Positions 31,457 through 38,404 of a stretch of DNA of 38,404 nt are shown here, piece after piece (the stretch's first letter is position 1; the number at the start of each line of letters is the position of its first letter). The stretch comes from Opitutales bacterium (GTDB lineage: Bacteria; Verrucomicrobiota; Verrucomicrobiia; Opitutales; Coraliomargaritaceae), in NCBI GenBank assembly GCA_018607135.1, contig JABBCA010000017.1, forward strand, positions 1 to 38,404. Reading direction: 5' to 3'. Both the position numbers and the translations under genes were made by a program. A model generated the notes under the pieces. The model had not been told where the DNA came from. It worked only from the letters and a program-made list of their open reading frames with translations, and made no database searches.

Positions 31457-32299
31457 ATGAAACAAATTTTCAGAAACACCCTATCATTCGCACTCTTCGC
31501 TATGGCCGCTCCGCTCACGTATTCGCAACACGCAGGCCACGCCATGCCGGACGACTACCAATCACCGCCTCCGCTACCGCCCGAGGGGCAGGCCATCGGC
31601 AAATATGCGCCCGACGATCCCGGCACAGGAGCCACGAATTTTGGCGTGGCTCCCGTTCACGATAACCAACTATTTTACTTCTTCCGCGCCGACCGATTCG
31701 AATACCGCTCCTTCGATGATGGAGAGGTCGCTCTCTGGGACATCCAAGCTTGGGTGCAACGCGATTACAACAAGCTGTATTTTGAATCCGAAGGCGAATA
31801 TTCGCTCGACGAGGACAGCTTCGAGTCCGTGCAGACTGAGTTACTCTACGGTCGCGCCATTTCCTCCTTTTGGGACTTGCGTGGGGGACTTCGCTATGAC
31901 TTCGAGCCCAATCCTGAACGTGCCTTCGCTGTTTTGGGCATTCAGGGCTTGGCACCGCAATGGTTTGAAGTAGATGCCAACTTCTTTCTCAGCGAAGATG
32001 CCGACCTGTATTTTGGCATCGAGGCAGAATATGATCTATTGCTGACGCAAAGACTTATCCTTCAGCCGCGCCTAGAACTGGATCTTGCCGCGCAAGACGT
32101 TCCCGAGTATGGCACAGGAGCTGGGTTCACTGGTATTGAGCTGGGGCTCCGCCTGCGCTATGAAATCTCCCGGAAGTTCGCTCCTTACATCGGCGTCAGC
32201 TGGGAATCGGCTCTGGGCGAAACTAAAAATATCGTCGAGTCGAACGGAGCTGATCCGGACAGCACTTCATTCGTCGCCGGTATCCGATTCTGGTTTTGA
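31457..32299 (+). CDS. copB: CopB/PcoB-like outer-membrane copper resistance protein
   Basis: A 280-residue outer-membrane beta-barrel protein usually encoded after copA/pcoA. It has a signal peptide (FRNTLSFALFAMAAPLTYSQ) and a His/Met/Pro-rich start (HAGHAMPDDYQSPPPLPPEG). Alternating strands of the CopB family follow: NQLFYFFRADRFEYRS, LWDIQAWVQRDYNKLYFESE, VQTELLYGRAISSFWDLRGG, ending in AGIRFWF with a C-terminal aromatic Phe as for outer-membrane barrels. The acidic-aromatic pattern through the barrel matches PcoB. It lies 23 bp after the oxidase and probably ends the copper operon. Confidence 0.92.
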   Translation: MKQIFRNTLSFALFAMAAPLTYSQHAGHAMPDDYQSPPPLPPEGQAIGKYAPDDPGTGATNFGVAPVHDNQLFYFFRADRFEYRSFDDGEVALWDIQAWVQRDYNKLYFESEGEYSLDEDSFESVQTELLYGRAISSFWDLRGGLRYDFEPNPERAFAVLGIQGLAPQWFEVDANFFLSEDADLYFGIEAEYDLLLTQRLILQPRLELDLAAQDVPEYGTGAGFTGIELGLRLRYEISRKFAPYIGVSWESALGETKNIVESNGADPDSTSFVAGIRFWF

Positions 32300-32359
32300 T
32301 CAAGAATGCGACTCAACAGAAATTTATTTACTACCCGCCCATAATATTAATGCAAAAGA

Positions 32360-32503
32360 ATGTCATCAATACTGATGGTGACTAACGAATTAAAAACTAG
32401 TAACGAAAAAGGAAGCGATGTTCCTCTAGGTTTTATCTCTCTGACCGAGAACCTCATGATGATGGCGATGGCCATTTGGATGATGCTCAAATGCTTTGTC
32501 TAA
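32360..32503 (+). CDS. 47-residue Met-rich single-span membrane peptide
   Basis: A short frame from the ATG at 32360 to the TAA at 32501-32503. The N-terminal half is polar (VTNELKTSNEKGSDVPLGF). The C-terminal half is one hydrophobic, extremely Met-rich segment, ENLMMMAMAIWMMLKCFV, with seven Met and one Cys, enough to span a membrane. Met and Cys are Cu(I) ligands, and the frame lies 60 bp after copB in the same direction, so a small copper-handling membrane protein is possible. The Shine-Dalgarno is weak (AAAAGA). I do not recognise a family; chance is a real alternative. Confidence 0.4.
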   Translation: MSSILMVTNELKTSNEKGSDVPLGFISLTENLMMMAMAIWMMLKCFV

Positions 32504-32798
32504 CACGTTGGTCGGTTATCTAAAAGGCCCCGCAGTTTATTGGTAAACAGCCGTATGTCATGCAGAACGCACCGTTTCTATGCGGAACCAGTTTTATGTG
32601 ATTAGGCAAAGATTGCACTCATGCCAGATTGCAAGTTGCATTGCTGCACTCATATCTTCACTATTTTCCGTGATTAAGGTCTAACTCTGGCTAATCTGGC
32701 TAAATGCGGATCAATTATCAATAGTGAGTCTAGCAGCAGGGGGAGGCCATGAGGCTTTAGCCGCTAGGAAATGACAGTGACTACGAAGAAATACACCT
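32504..32798. other. Intergenic region before the qat operon
   Basis: About 295 bp without a gene. Short direct repeats occur: TGCACTCAT at 32614-32622 and 32645-32653, and TCTGGCTAA twice in tandem at 32686-32703. The promoter of the qat operon should lie here. I see no clear terminator for the copper operon and no inverted repeat that stands out. Confidence 0.45.
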
Positions 32799-34646
32799 AT
32801 GTGGGCAGACAACGAAACAGCAGAAGATCTCTTTGGGTTCCGAATCCATTCGGATTTGGTTTGTGAATTAATTCTCGATCCGTCCGTCCTACCAGTGACA
32901 ATAGGAGTCTTTGGTGACTGGGGTGGCGGAAAATCAAGTATTATGCAGATGCTTAACGCTGATTTAGAAGCACTAGAGAAGGAAAATGGAATCGCAACGC
33001 TCTATTTTAATGGCTGGCTGTTCGAGGGATATGACGATGCGAAAGCAGCATTACTAGGTTCGATTCTTACTTCACTGCGAGATCACGAGACATTTGGTTC
33101 TCAATTAAAAGAGAGTGCGATAAAGCTTCTTAAGCGTGTTGACTACATGCGCGGAGCCAAAATTCTGTTTTCAGGTGCCCTTGCGGGCGGAGTTGCTGCG
33201 GCGACTGGTGGTGCTGGTCTGGCCGCAGTTCCCGCAATTATGGGTGCAGCTTTCAGTGGCGCGGGTGATAAAGCCTTGGATGCCGCTAAGGAATCCGTAT
33301 CCGGCGATGAGGAAGCTGAGGCGGGCGAAGTGCTGTCAGATATAAGGCAATTTCGAGATGATTTTGCAAAAATGCTGGCGGCAAGTGATATCCAAACTTT
33401 GGTAGTCATTATTGATGATCTAGACCGATGCTCTCCCGAGCGCATTATTGAAAATCTTGAAGCAATTAAACTGTTTTTGAATGTGCCGAATACCGCTTTT
33501 GTCATTGGGGCTGATCGACGGATTATTAGTCAGGCAGTGGCGTGGAGATATCGTGAGACATTGCCCAAATTGGATTTAAGCGTAAGCGATGGAAGTGAAC
33601 GTCTTGTTGAAGATTATTTGGAGAAGCTTATACAGATTCCATATAGTTTGCCAAAATTGTCTCCATCTGAGATCGAAACTTACTTAACCCTTCTTTTCTG
33701 CAAGCGTCACATGTCGCCGGAAGAATTTGCACGAGTCCTAGAGGCTTCTGAGAGTCAAAGAGCTACGGATAGGCATCAGTCTTTTGCCCAGACCCAGGTA
33801 TTGGAAATTATGGGAGGTGACTGCTCGCGTGAACTATCGGAGTCAATGCAGATGGGGTCGATGATTGCTGAACAGATCACAGACGTCCTGCAAGGGAATC
33901 CCCGTCAAGTTAAGCGGTTCTTAAATGCGTTCTTTTTGAGAAGAAAATTAGCTACAGTTGCAAAATTGGAGGATGTTCTTGATGAGGTATTGGTAAAACT
34001 GATGCTTTTGGAATATTCCGCTCCAAAGCTATTTCAGTCACTCTTCAAGAGTATGAATGGTGAGAGTGGGGATATACCTTTCATTGCAGATTATGAAGCC
34101 ATCGTGGCGGAGGAAAACAGAGTCGAGGAACTCCCTGCAGAGTGGAAGCCATATATCCGTTGGCTATCATATGAACCGAAGCTTACGAACGTGGATCTAC
34201 GGAATTACATGTGGGTGACAAGAGATCGCCTCCGATCTACCATGAGTTCAACGGTAATGGTTCCGACGGTCGTCAGAAATACGCTTAAATTACTATTAAG
34301 TGAGCTCGGTGACACTGAAGGCCGTAAGCAGGTAGGTGCACTACAGCCTGATGAATTGGAAATTTTGTTCAATCTCCTTGAAAATCACGCACAACAGCGG
34401 CCCGGAGAAATGAAAGCGTTTAAAGCACTTATAGACATATCCGAGGCGAATCCGAGCTATGTGCCCGCTTTTTCGGCTTTAATTGAGCGCCTGCCCAAAA
34501 GTGATTTAGCTCCCGCCTTGGGAGTCACTTTAGGGACTCTGTCAAAGAAGGGCACACCGCTTGGTCTATGGGGCAAAACGTGCATCGATCAGTATAAGTT
34601 AGGTAGGAGCAAATTCGAAAAAGCGTTTACCAAAGCTAGTAAGTAA
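32799..34646 (+). CDS. qatA: QatA, KAP-family P-loop ATPase of a Qat defence system
   Basis: First gene of a Qat anti-phage system (known as QatABCD). The 615 residues form a KAP-type NTPase: Walker A GVFGDWGGGKSS at about 36-47, and the Ala/Gly-rich hydrophobic insert of KAP proteins at about 115-155 (FSGALAGGVAAATGGAGLAA). Walker B follows at about 201-210 (LVVIIDDLDRCSPERI) with sensor region FVIGADRRIISQAVA. Further on is the KAP motif PRQVKRFLNAFFLRRKLA. The C-terminal ~200 residues are helical and unrecognised. It is followed by qatB after 2 bp. QatA is the presumed phage sensor or regulatory ATPase; the mechanism of the system is still not settled. Confidence 0.92.
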   Translation: MWADNETAEDLFGFRIHSDLVCELILDPSVLPVTIGVFGDWGGGKSSIMQMLNADLEALEKENGIATLYFNGWLFEGYDDAKAALLGSILTSLRDHETFGSQLKESAIKLLKRVDYMRGAKILFSGALAGGVAAATGGAGLAAVPAIMGAAFSGAGDKALDAAKESVSGDEEAEAGEVLSDIRQFRDDFAKMLAASDIQTLVVIIDDLDRCSPERIIENLEAIKLFLNVPNTAFVIGADRRIISQAVAWRYRETLPKLDLSVSDGSERLVEDYLEKLIQIPYSLPKLSPSEIETYLTLLFCKRHMSPEEFARVLEASESQRATDRHQSFAQTQVLEIMGGDCSRELSESMQMGSMIAEQITDVLQGNPRQVKRFLNAFFLRRKLATVAKLEDVLDEVLVKLMLLEYSAPKLFQSLFKSMNGESGDIPFIADYEAIVAEENRVEELPAEWKPYIRWLSYEPKLTNVDLRNYMWVTRDRLRSTMSSTVMVPTVVRNTLKLLLSELGDTEGRKQVGALQPDELEILFNLLENHAQQRPGEMKAFKALIDISEANPSYVPAFSALIERLPKSDLAPALGVTLGTLSKKGTPLGLWGKTCIDQYKLGRSKFEKAFTKASK

Positions 34647-34648
34647 TT

Positions 34649-35425
34649 ATGGGAACTTCCACCAACTACAAAGCGTCTCCAAATTGGAGCGATACCAAGC
34701 AACAGGTAACGCAGACCGGAGGTGACGGGTTTGTGACGCCTCAGAAAGCGGCCTCGTTAGTGTCGGCAGTGGTAAGCCAAATGACACGAGAATCTTCTTT
34801 GGGCTTCAAAGGTAGCTCTGGCGGTGGTGCTGGTTCTACAGGAGGTGGAACTGGTGGAGGGGGTTCGACTCGTGCTTCAGGTGGTTCTATTCGCAATGTC
34901 GCTAGAGGCGTCGGAAGCTTCCTGTCAGATGTTCAGCAAAAAGGATTTGAGCAAGCGTTAGTTGATCGTGGACTGTCAGATTTATCTGATAAAAGTCCTG
35001 ACGAAGTCGCGCTAGAAATAGTCGATATTCTGTGTGAACCAACGAGCTTAATTGACGACACCGTCTTACGCGACGCCTTAATCGACATGATGATGGATTG
35101 GTCCGAAGGTAAAGATTCTTTGGAGGATTTAGGAGCAAACATAGAAAGCGCATCGTCTAATATCGGTGGAGTGCTCCACGAACTCATGGGTCATTACATT
35201 TATCACGTATTCAAGTCAGTGGGTTATCAGGGTGTATTGAAGACTCACGGGTTCGAAGCTGCTGAAAGTATGTGTGGGCAGATTCGTGATTACATCGAAG
35301 CTAGGGTATCCAGCATTGAGTCGACTCGCGATTTAGCGTCTGTTGATTGGAGCGGGCTAGATGGCTCAAACGTTGTCGACGAGATCGTCGCCGATACTGT
35401 GGATTTATTTGGAGGGACTGAATGA
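34649..35425 (+). CDS. qatB: QatB, second component of the Qat system
   Basis: A 258-residue protein with no enzyme motif. The N-terminal ~50 residues (GTSTNYKASPNWSDTKQQVT) are followed by a Gly/Ser/Thr-rich linker at about 52-82 (SSGGGAGSTGGGTGGGGSTR), then a helical C-terminal domain (SFLSDVQQKGFEQALVDRGL, DDTVLRDALIDMMMDWSE, LMGHYIYHVFKSVGYQGV). This build, and its place between the KAP ATPase and the QueC-like gene, match QatB. Its stop overlaps the qatC start by four bases (ATGA at 35422-35425). Confidence 0.88.
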   Translation: MGTSTNYKASPNWSDTKQQVTQTGGDGFVTPQKAASLVSAVVSQMTRESSLGFKGSSGGGAGSTGGGTGGGGSTRASGGSIRNVARGVGSFLSDVQQKGFEQALVDRGLSDLSDKSPDEVALEIVDILCEPTSLIDDTVLRDALIDMMMDWSEGKDSLEDLGANIESASSNIGGVLHELMGHYIYHVFKSVGYQGVLKTHGFEAAESMCGQIRDYIEARVSSIESTRDLASVDWSGLDGSNVVDEIVADTVDLFGGTE

Positions 35426-36765
35426 TGCGAACGGAAATTGTTGTAAAAGTAGAGGCTGGCCCCAATCATAAGAAAGAGTCAGCCGTCATGTCTCTTGAAG
35501 TCGATGGACACGCGAAGGCTGCCGAGTTGGACATACATGGATCCGCGCTGCTGAAAGTATCTCGTTCGGTTCCGGACATGGCGCAGGACTTTTTAACGAT
35601 AGCCGCATGTGTATATGCCGCAGACAAAGCGATCAGTCGTAGTGACCAGGAAGACCGGTGGACGAGAAATATCTCGATTCAAATTCCAGTGGAGCATCCC
35701 ACAGCTTGGACATCTACCCGTGAACGCTTGTCAAAATGTGTTAGTTTTCTAACGGGGGACAAGTGGGAAATTACTTTTTACAAGACACCTGTCCGTCTCG
35801 TCCAACGCCGTCCCAGACTTCGGAGAACTCGGTTCTACAGACCGAATGGAAGCGCGGTTTGTCTATTCTCAGGTGGTTTGGATTCATTGATTGGCGCAAT
35901 CGACTGGTTGGAGCAAAACCCCAATGATAGATTGTTACTCGTGGGGCACTATGATGGTGACGTAGGAGGCCCCAAGTCTGATCAATCTGAATTGAAAGTC
36001 TTTTTGGAGACTCGGTATCCAAATCGCTTTGAACTGGCTCAGACACGCATCGGACTTTCAAGCGGCAGCGCAGATACGAATTTCCGAAGCCGTTCGTTAC
36101 TCTTTTTGGCTCTTGGTTGTTACTACGCAGAAATACTTGGCGAGGACACTCCAGTTTTGATCCCGGAGAATGGCCCCATTGCATTGAATTTTCCTCTGAC
36201 ACCTGCGCGACGGGGGTCTTGCAGCACGAGGACGGTGCATCCATTTTTTGTAGACCAACTGAACCAAGTTCTGGCTGCAGTGGAGATGAAGACTACAATT
36301 TCTAACCCTTATGAACTCAAAACAAAAGGAGAGATGGTTGCTGAATGTTTGAACCAGGATCTTCTAGAGTCTATTTACTTCCTAAGTCGCTCATGCTCTA
36401 AATTTGGGCACAGACGCTATTGGGAGAATCGCACTGCAGGGTCTTGTGGCATTTGTGTGCCTTGTTTATTTAGGCGAGCATCTTTGCACGCGAACAAATG
36501 GGATACTGAGACTTACGGTCGCAGAATAGAATCGTTCCACGATGCGGTCGGTTTACCGGATGATCCGTTAGCACTTCTTACATTTGTGAAGCAACCTCTT
36601 ACAGATCGGGATATTGCCGCCAGGATGCTTGCAAATGGAAGACTTCCAGCGGATAAGTTGGCGGAGAGCGTGGCTTTGGTTCAGAGGATGCGTAAAGAAG
36701 TCCTGATTTGGCTGCATGCTGTGGGTTCTTCTGGCATTAAAGAGGGCTTGCCGAATGTTGATTGA
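35422..36765 (+). CDS. qatC: QatC, QueC-like ATP pyrophosphatase-fold protein
   Basis: A 447-residue protein whose core resembles QueC, the 7-cyano-7-deazaguanine synthase. The PP-loop AVCLFSGGLDSLIGAIDWL lies at about 146-164. A Cys-rich zinc-type site AGSCGICVPCLFRRASLH near residue 345-360, with an earlier Cys in SRSCSKFGHRRYW, parallels the QueC Cys4 site. About 140 N-terminal residues and ~80 C-terminal residues are extra to QueC. In Qat and related systems the QueC-like protein is thought to modify a protein or nucleic acid rather than make queuosine precursors; the target here is unknown. Start is the first of two ATGs at 35422, inside the 4-bp overlap with qatB. Confidence 0.92.
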   Translation: MMRTEIVVKVEAGPNHKKESAVMSLEVDGHAKAAELDIHGSALLKVSRSVPDMAQDFLTIAACVYAADKAISRSDQEDRWTRNISIQIPVEHPTAWTSTRERLSKCVSFLTGDKWEITFYKTPVRLVQRRPRLRRTRFYRPNGSAVCLFSGGLDSLIGAIDWLEQNPNDRLLLVGHYDGDVGGPKSDQSELKVFLETRYPNRFELAQTRIGLSSGSADTNFRSRSLLFLALGCYYAEILGEDTPVLIPENGPIALNFPLTPARRGSCSTRTVHPFFVDQLNQVLAAVEMKTTISNPYELKTKGEMVAECLNQDLLESIYFLSRSCSKFGHRRYWENRTAGSCGICVPCLFRRASLHANKWDTETYGRRIESFHDAVGLPDDPLALLTFVKQPLTDRDIAARMLANGRLPADKLAESVALVQRMRKEVLIWLHAVGSSGIKEGLPNVD

Positions 36766-37492
36766 TACTCACTGCCATATTGATCAATTCCCCAATCCAG
36801 AGGCGATTGTTGTAGAATGCGAGGCTGCTGACGTGAAGGTTGTCGCGGTGACAAACCATCCTGAGCACTACGAAATGGCACTGCCACATTTAGCGAATTC
36901 TGAACGAGTATTTCCCGCGTTGGGTTTTCATCCATTAAACGCGACAACAAATCCAACTGAGTTGAGAATTTTTGAACGATTTGCAAAAGAGGCTAAATAT
37001 ATCGGGGAGATCGGATTAGACTTTTCTAAAGCGGGATTGCCCACGCGTCGGCAGCAAGAAGAACTTTTCAATCATTTGTTGGGTTTACTCCAAAAGACAT
37101 CCTCATTTATCACGCTACATAGCCGTGGAGCAGAGAAAGAGGTGCTTGAAGCACTTCAGATTCATAAAATCAGCAGAGCCTGTTTTCATTGGTATTCTGG
37201 AGCTATCGATACTCTGGAAGAAATATTATCCGAGGGGCATTTCGTCTCGATCAACACATCCATGTTGATGACCCAGAAAGGCCAAAAGATATTAGATGTT
37301 GTTCCTTTAGGTCAGTTACTTGCGGAGTCGGATGGTCCATACGCGAAATTGAACCGTAAACCATGCAAACCAACCGGAGTCATTGAGGTGTATCAGGCAA
37401 TTTCGCGGAAACTCCGACTAGAGCTTGACGAAGTAAAATACATTCTGAAGCGAAACTTTGAAAGAGCCTCTAAGCATAAGATGATGGATTGA
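36755..37492 (+). CDS. qatD: QatD, TatD-family metal-dependent nuclease/hydrolase
   Basis: A 245-residue TatD-type TIM-barrel hydrolase, the fourth Qat component. The longer frame opens at 36716, but the family starts with the metal motif, so the ATG at 36755 (MLIDTHCHID) is chosen; this also gives an 11-bp overlap with qatC. Metal ligands expected for TatD are present: His6 and His8 in DTHCHID, Glu in YIGEIGLDFS, His in FITLHSRGAEKEV, His in ACFHWYSGA, and Asp in LLAESDGPYAKL. It is ~20 residues shorter than housekeeping TatD and divergent from it. Its link to qatC makes it a defence gene rather than a housekeeping nuclease. Confidence 0.92.
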   Translation: MLIDTHCHIDQFPNPEAIVVECEAADVKVVAVTNHPEHYEMALPHLANSERVFPALGFHPLNATTNPTELRIFERFAKEAKYIGEIGLDFSKAGLPTRRQQEELFNHLLGLLQKTSSFITLHSRGAEKEVLEALQIHKISRACFHWYSGAIDTLEEILSEGHFVSINTSMLMTQKGQKILDVVPLGQLLAESDGPYAKLNRKPCKPTGVIEVYQAISRKLRLELDEVKYILKRNFERASKHKMMD

Positions 37493-37596
37493 AGGCTAGA
37501 ATTACTCGGTGTTAGCACTCTAATTAAGCTCAACCATCTGAATACAAATGGGCTTTTTCTCTTAACATTCTTAATGCGGGCTCGGATATTTCGTAG

Positions 37597-38016
37597 CTAT
37601 CGCTGGCGGCCCATGACGCTGTAGAAGAATGTCGCAGACCATGTCAGAATTATGATGCCTGTGAGTGATTCCATCGCAGTCATGAAGCGAAGGTGACCTG
37701 ATGGTATTTCGCTGAGACCCAGCGAAGAGTAGGTAACCGCAGAGTGATAAAAGAAATCCATAAACGCGTTGCCGACAGACGGCCCTAACTCTCCCAATTG
37801 CAGCCAATGCGCTGAGATATAAAAACCACCCGCAAACCAGAGGATTTCCACCACGTGCGCGCATACCAACAGAATGAGAACTAAGGTTGATTGGAGAAAA
37901 TGCGAGTGGGGCACATCCTCGTCAGGGAGCATATCTTTAAGCCGTCCCATCACCCAATAGCGAAAGGTAATGACGGTGAGCATCAGAAAAACGGTTATGA
38001 TAATAGATGTAAGCAT
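37597..38016 (-). CDS. Two-TM ion-channel-like membrane protein
   Basis: A 139-residue inner-membrane protein with about four hydrophobic stretches: residues 4-20 (SIIITVFLMLTVITF), 44-66 (TLVLILLVCAHVVEILWFAG), a re-entrant pore-loop-like region at about 85-105 (FFYHSAVTYSSLGLSEIPSG), and a final helix (AMESLTGIIILTWSATFFYS). The pore-loop plus helix is the build of ion_trans_2 potassium-channel-like proteins. The filter reads TYSSLGLSEI, without the canonical GYG, so potassium selectivity is doubtful. It points toward the qat operon and need not be part of it; it may be element cargo or chromosome. Confidence 0.72.
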   Translation of the reverse strand: MLTSIIITVFLMLTVITFRYWVMGRLKDMLPDEDVPHSHFLQSTLVLILLVCAHVVEILWFAGGFYISAHWLQLGELGPSVGNAFMDFFYHSAVTYSSLGLSEIPSGHLRFMTAMESLTGIIILTWSATFFYSVMGRQR

Positions 38017-38404
38017 TAGGTGTAGTTCGGATTCTAGTCGTCGGCCCCATGCGTGCGAAGGAAATAACTCTTCTGAGTAAAACTACAGCTAGACCCATAC
38101 GCAGAGTCCAGCACGCAAATCCCCATACCGATCATCACGCCAGTTCCCATCGAAACGATAATCACCTTAAGGTTAAACTAACTTTCTCATTATTTAAAGA
38201 TTCATTTTTGCTCATAGGTAAACGCCTAACACGATACTCGGATGTTTTCTAGTGGAGAATAAACTTAGTCATGGGGGCATCATCTTTTATTTTCAGACAC
38301 TGTTTTCTATGAGGGCGAGAAACTTTATAAGGGTTTCATCCTTCCGCTACGTTTAACTCTAACGTAAGCCAATCTACAAACCCCTTAGGAAATGACGACG
38401 AACG
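38017..38404. other. Right-end region without a clear gene
   Basis: About 390 bp after the channel gene start. Its one longer frame (38049-38252) has no protein-like character. I searched it for a second copy of the tRNA-Met 3' sequence and found none. Confidence 0.5.

Noticed and set aside
32495-32600. Integron attC-like site starting GTCTAAC
   Set aside because: GTCTAAC fits the attC RYYYAAC box, but no matching GTTRRRY box or long imperfect palindrome follows, and no integron integrase is present.
38049-38252. A 67-codon plus-strand frame
   Set aside because: Composition is unlike a protein, there is no RBS, and nothing around it supports expression.
1-38404. CRISPR arrays, insertion sequences or rRNA genes
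   Set aside because: No regularly spaced repeats, transposase genes or rRNA-like stretches were seen by eye on either strand.

Overview
The window looks like a chromosomal stretch from a Gram-negative bacterium, most likely Verrucomicrobiota (perhaps a marine Opitutae-type lineage). This taxon is an inference from gene style, not from a database match: weak Shine-Dalgarno use, a bacterial SUI1/YciH protein next to a TCA-cycle cluster, and moderate GC. Outer-membrane and lipoprotein genes show a two-membrane envelope.

Region 1 (1-8291) is the chromosomal core. On the minus strand lie sucA-sucB-lpdA (2-oxoglutarate dehydrogenase E1, E2 and the start of E3). On the plus strand follow a small unknown protein coupled to a SUI1-domain protein, a CBS-pair protein, an FHA protein, YbaB and RecR. 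A broken GIY-YIG gene ends the core.

Region 2 (about 8342 to at least 24390) is an integrated conjugative-type element. Its left border is the 3' portion of a tRNA-Met(CAT), followed by a tyrosine recombinase, a small HTH protein, the antirestriction protein ArdA, a structured non-coding block, and a type IV secretion operon read leftwards. That operon has VirB2, B3, B4, B5, B6, B8, B9 and B10-like genes plus three lipoproteins. A Clp-type AAA+ ATPase is divergent from it. No relaxase, coupling protein (VirD4/TraG) or VirB11 is in view, so the element is either degraded or continues past the right edge.

Region 3 (24506-32503) is a copper-resistance island. A CnrYXH-like anti-sigma/sensor/ECF-sigma cassette is followed by an AraC regulator with a metal-binding N-terminus, a P1B ATPase, a cupredoxin lipoprotein, a CopA-type multicopper oxidase and CopB. 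Two near-identical promoter-like sequences, before the sigma cassette and before the AraC gene, suggest that the ECF sigma drives both.

Region 4 (32799-37492) is a complete four-gene Qat anti-phage defence operon (QatA KAP ATPase, QatB, QatC QueC-like, QatD TatD-like). It is a known system, here next to copper cargo. An ion-channel-like gene follows at 37597-38016. No second tRNA-Met copy was found, so the right border of the element is not defined.

The best new leads are a shared 17-bp palindrome AGCGT-N7-ACGCT, which links the HTH gene with the T4SS/AAA+ divergent promoter region; the duplicated ECF promoter; the T4SS paired with a Clp-type ATPase; and a 47-residue Met-rich membrane peptide at the end of the copper island.
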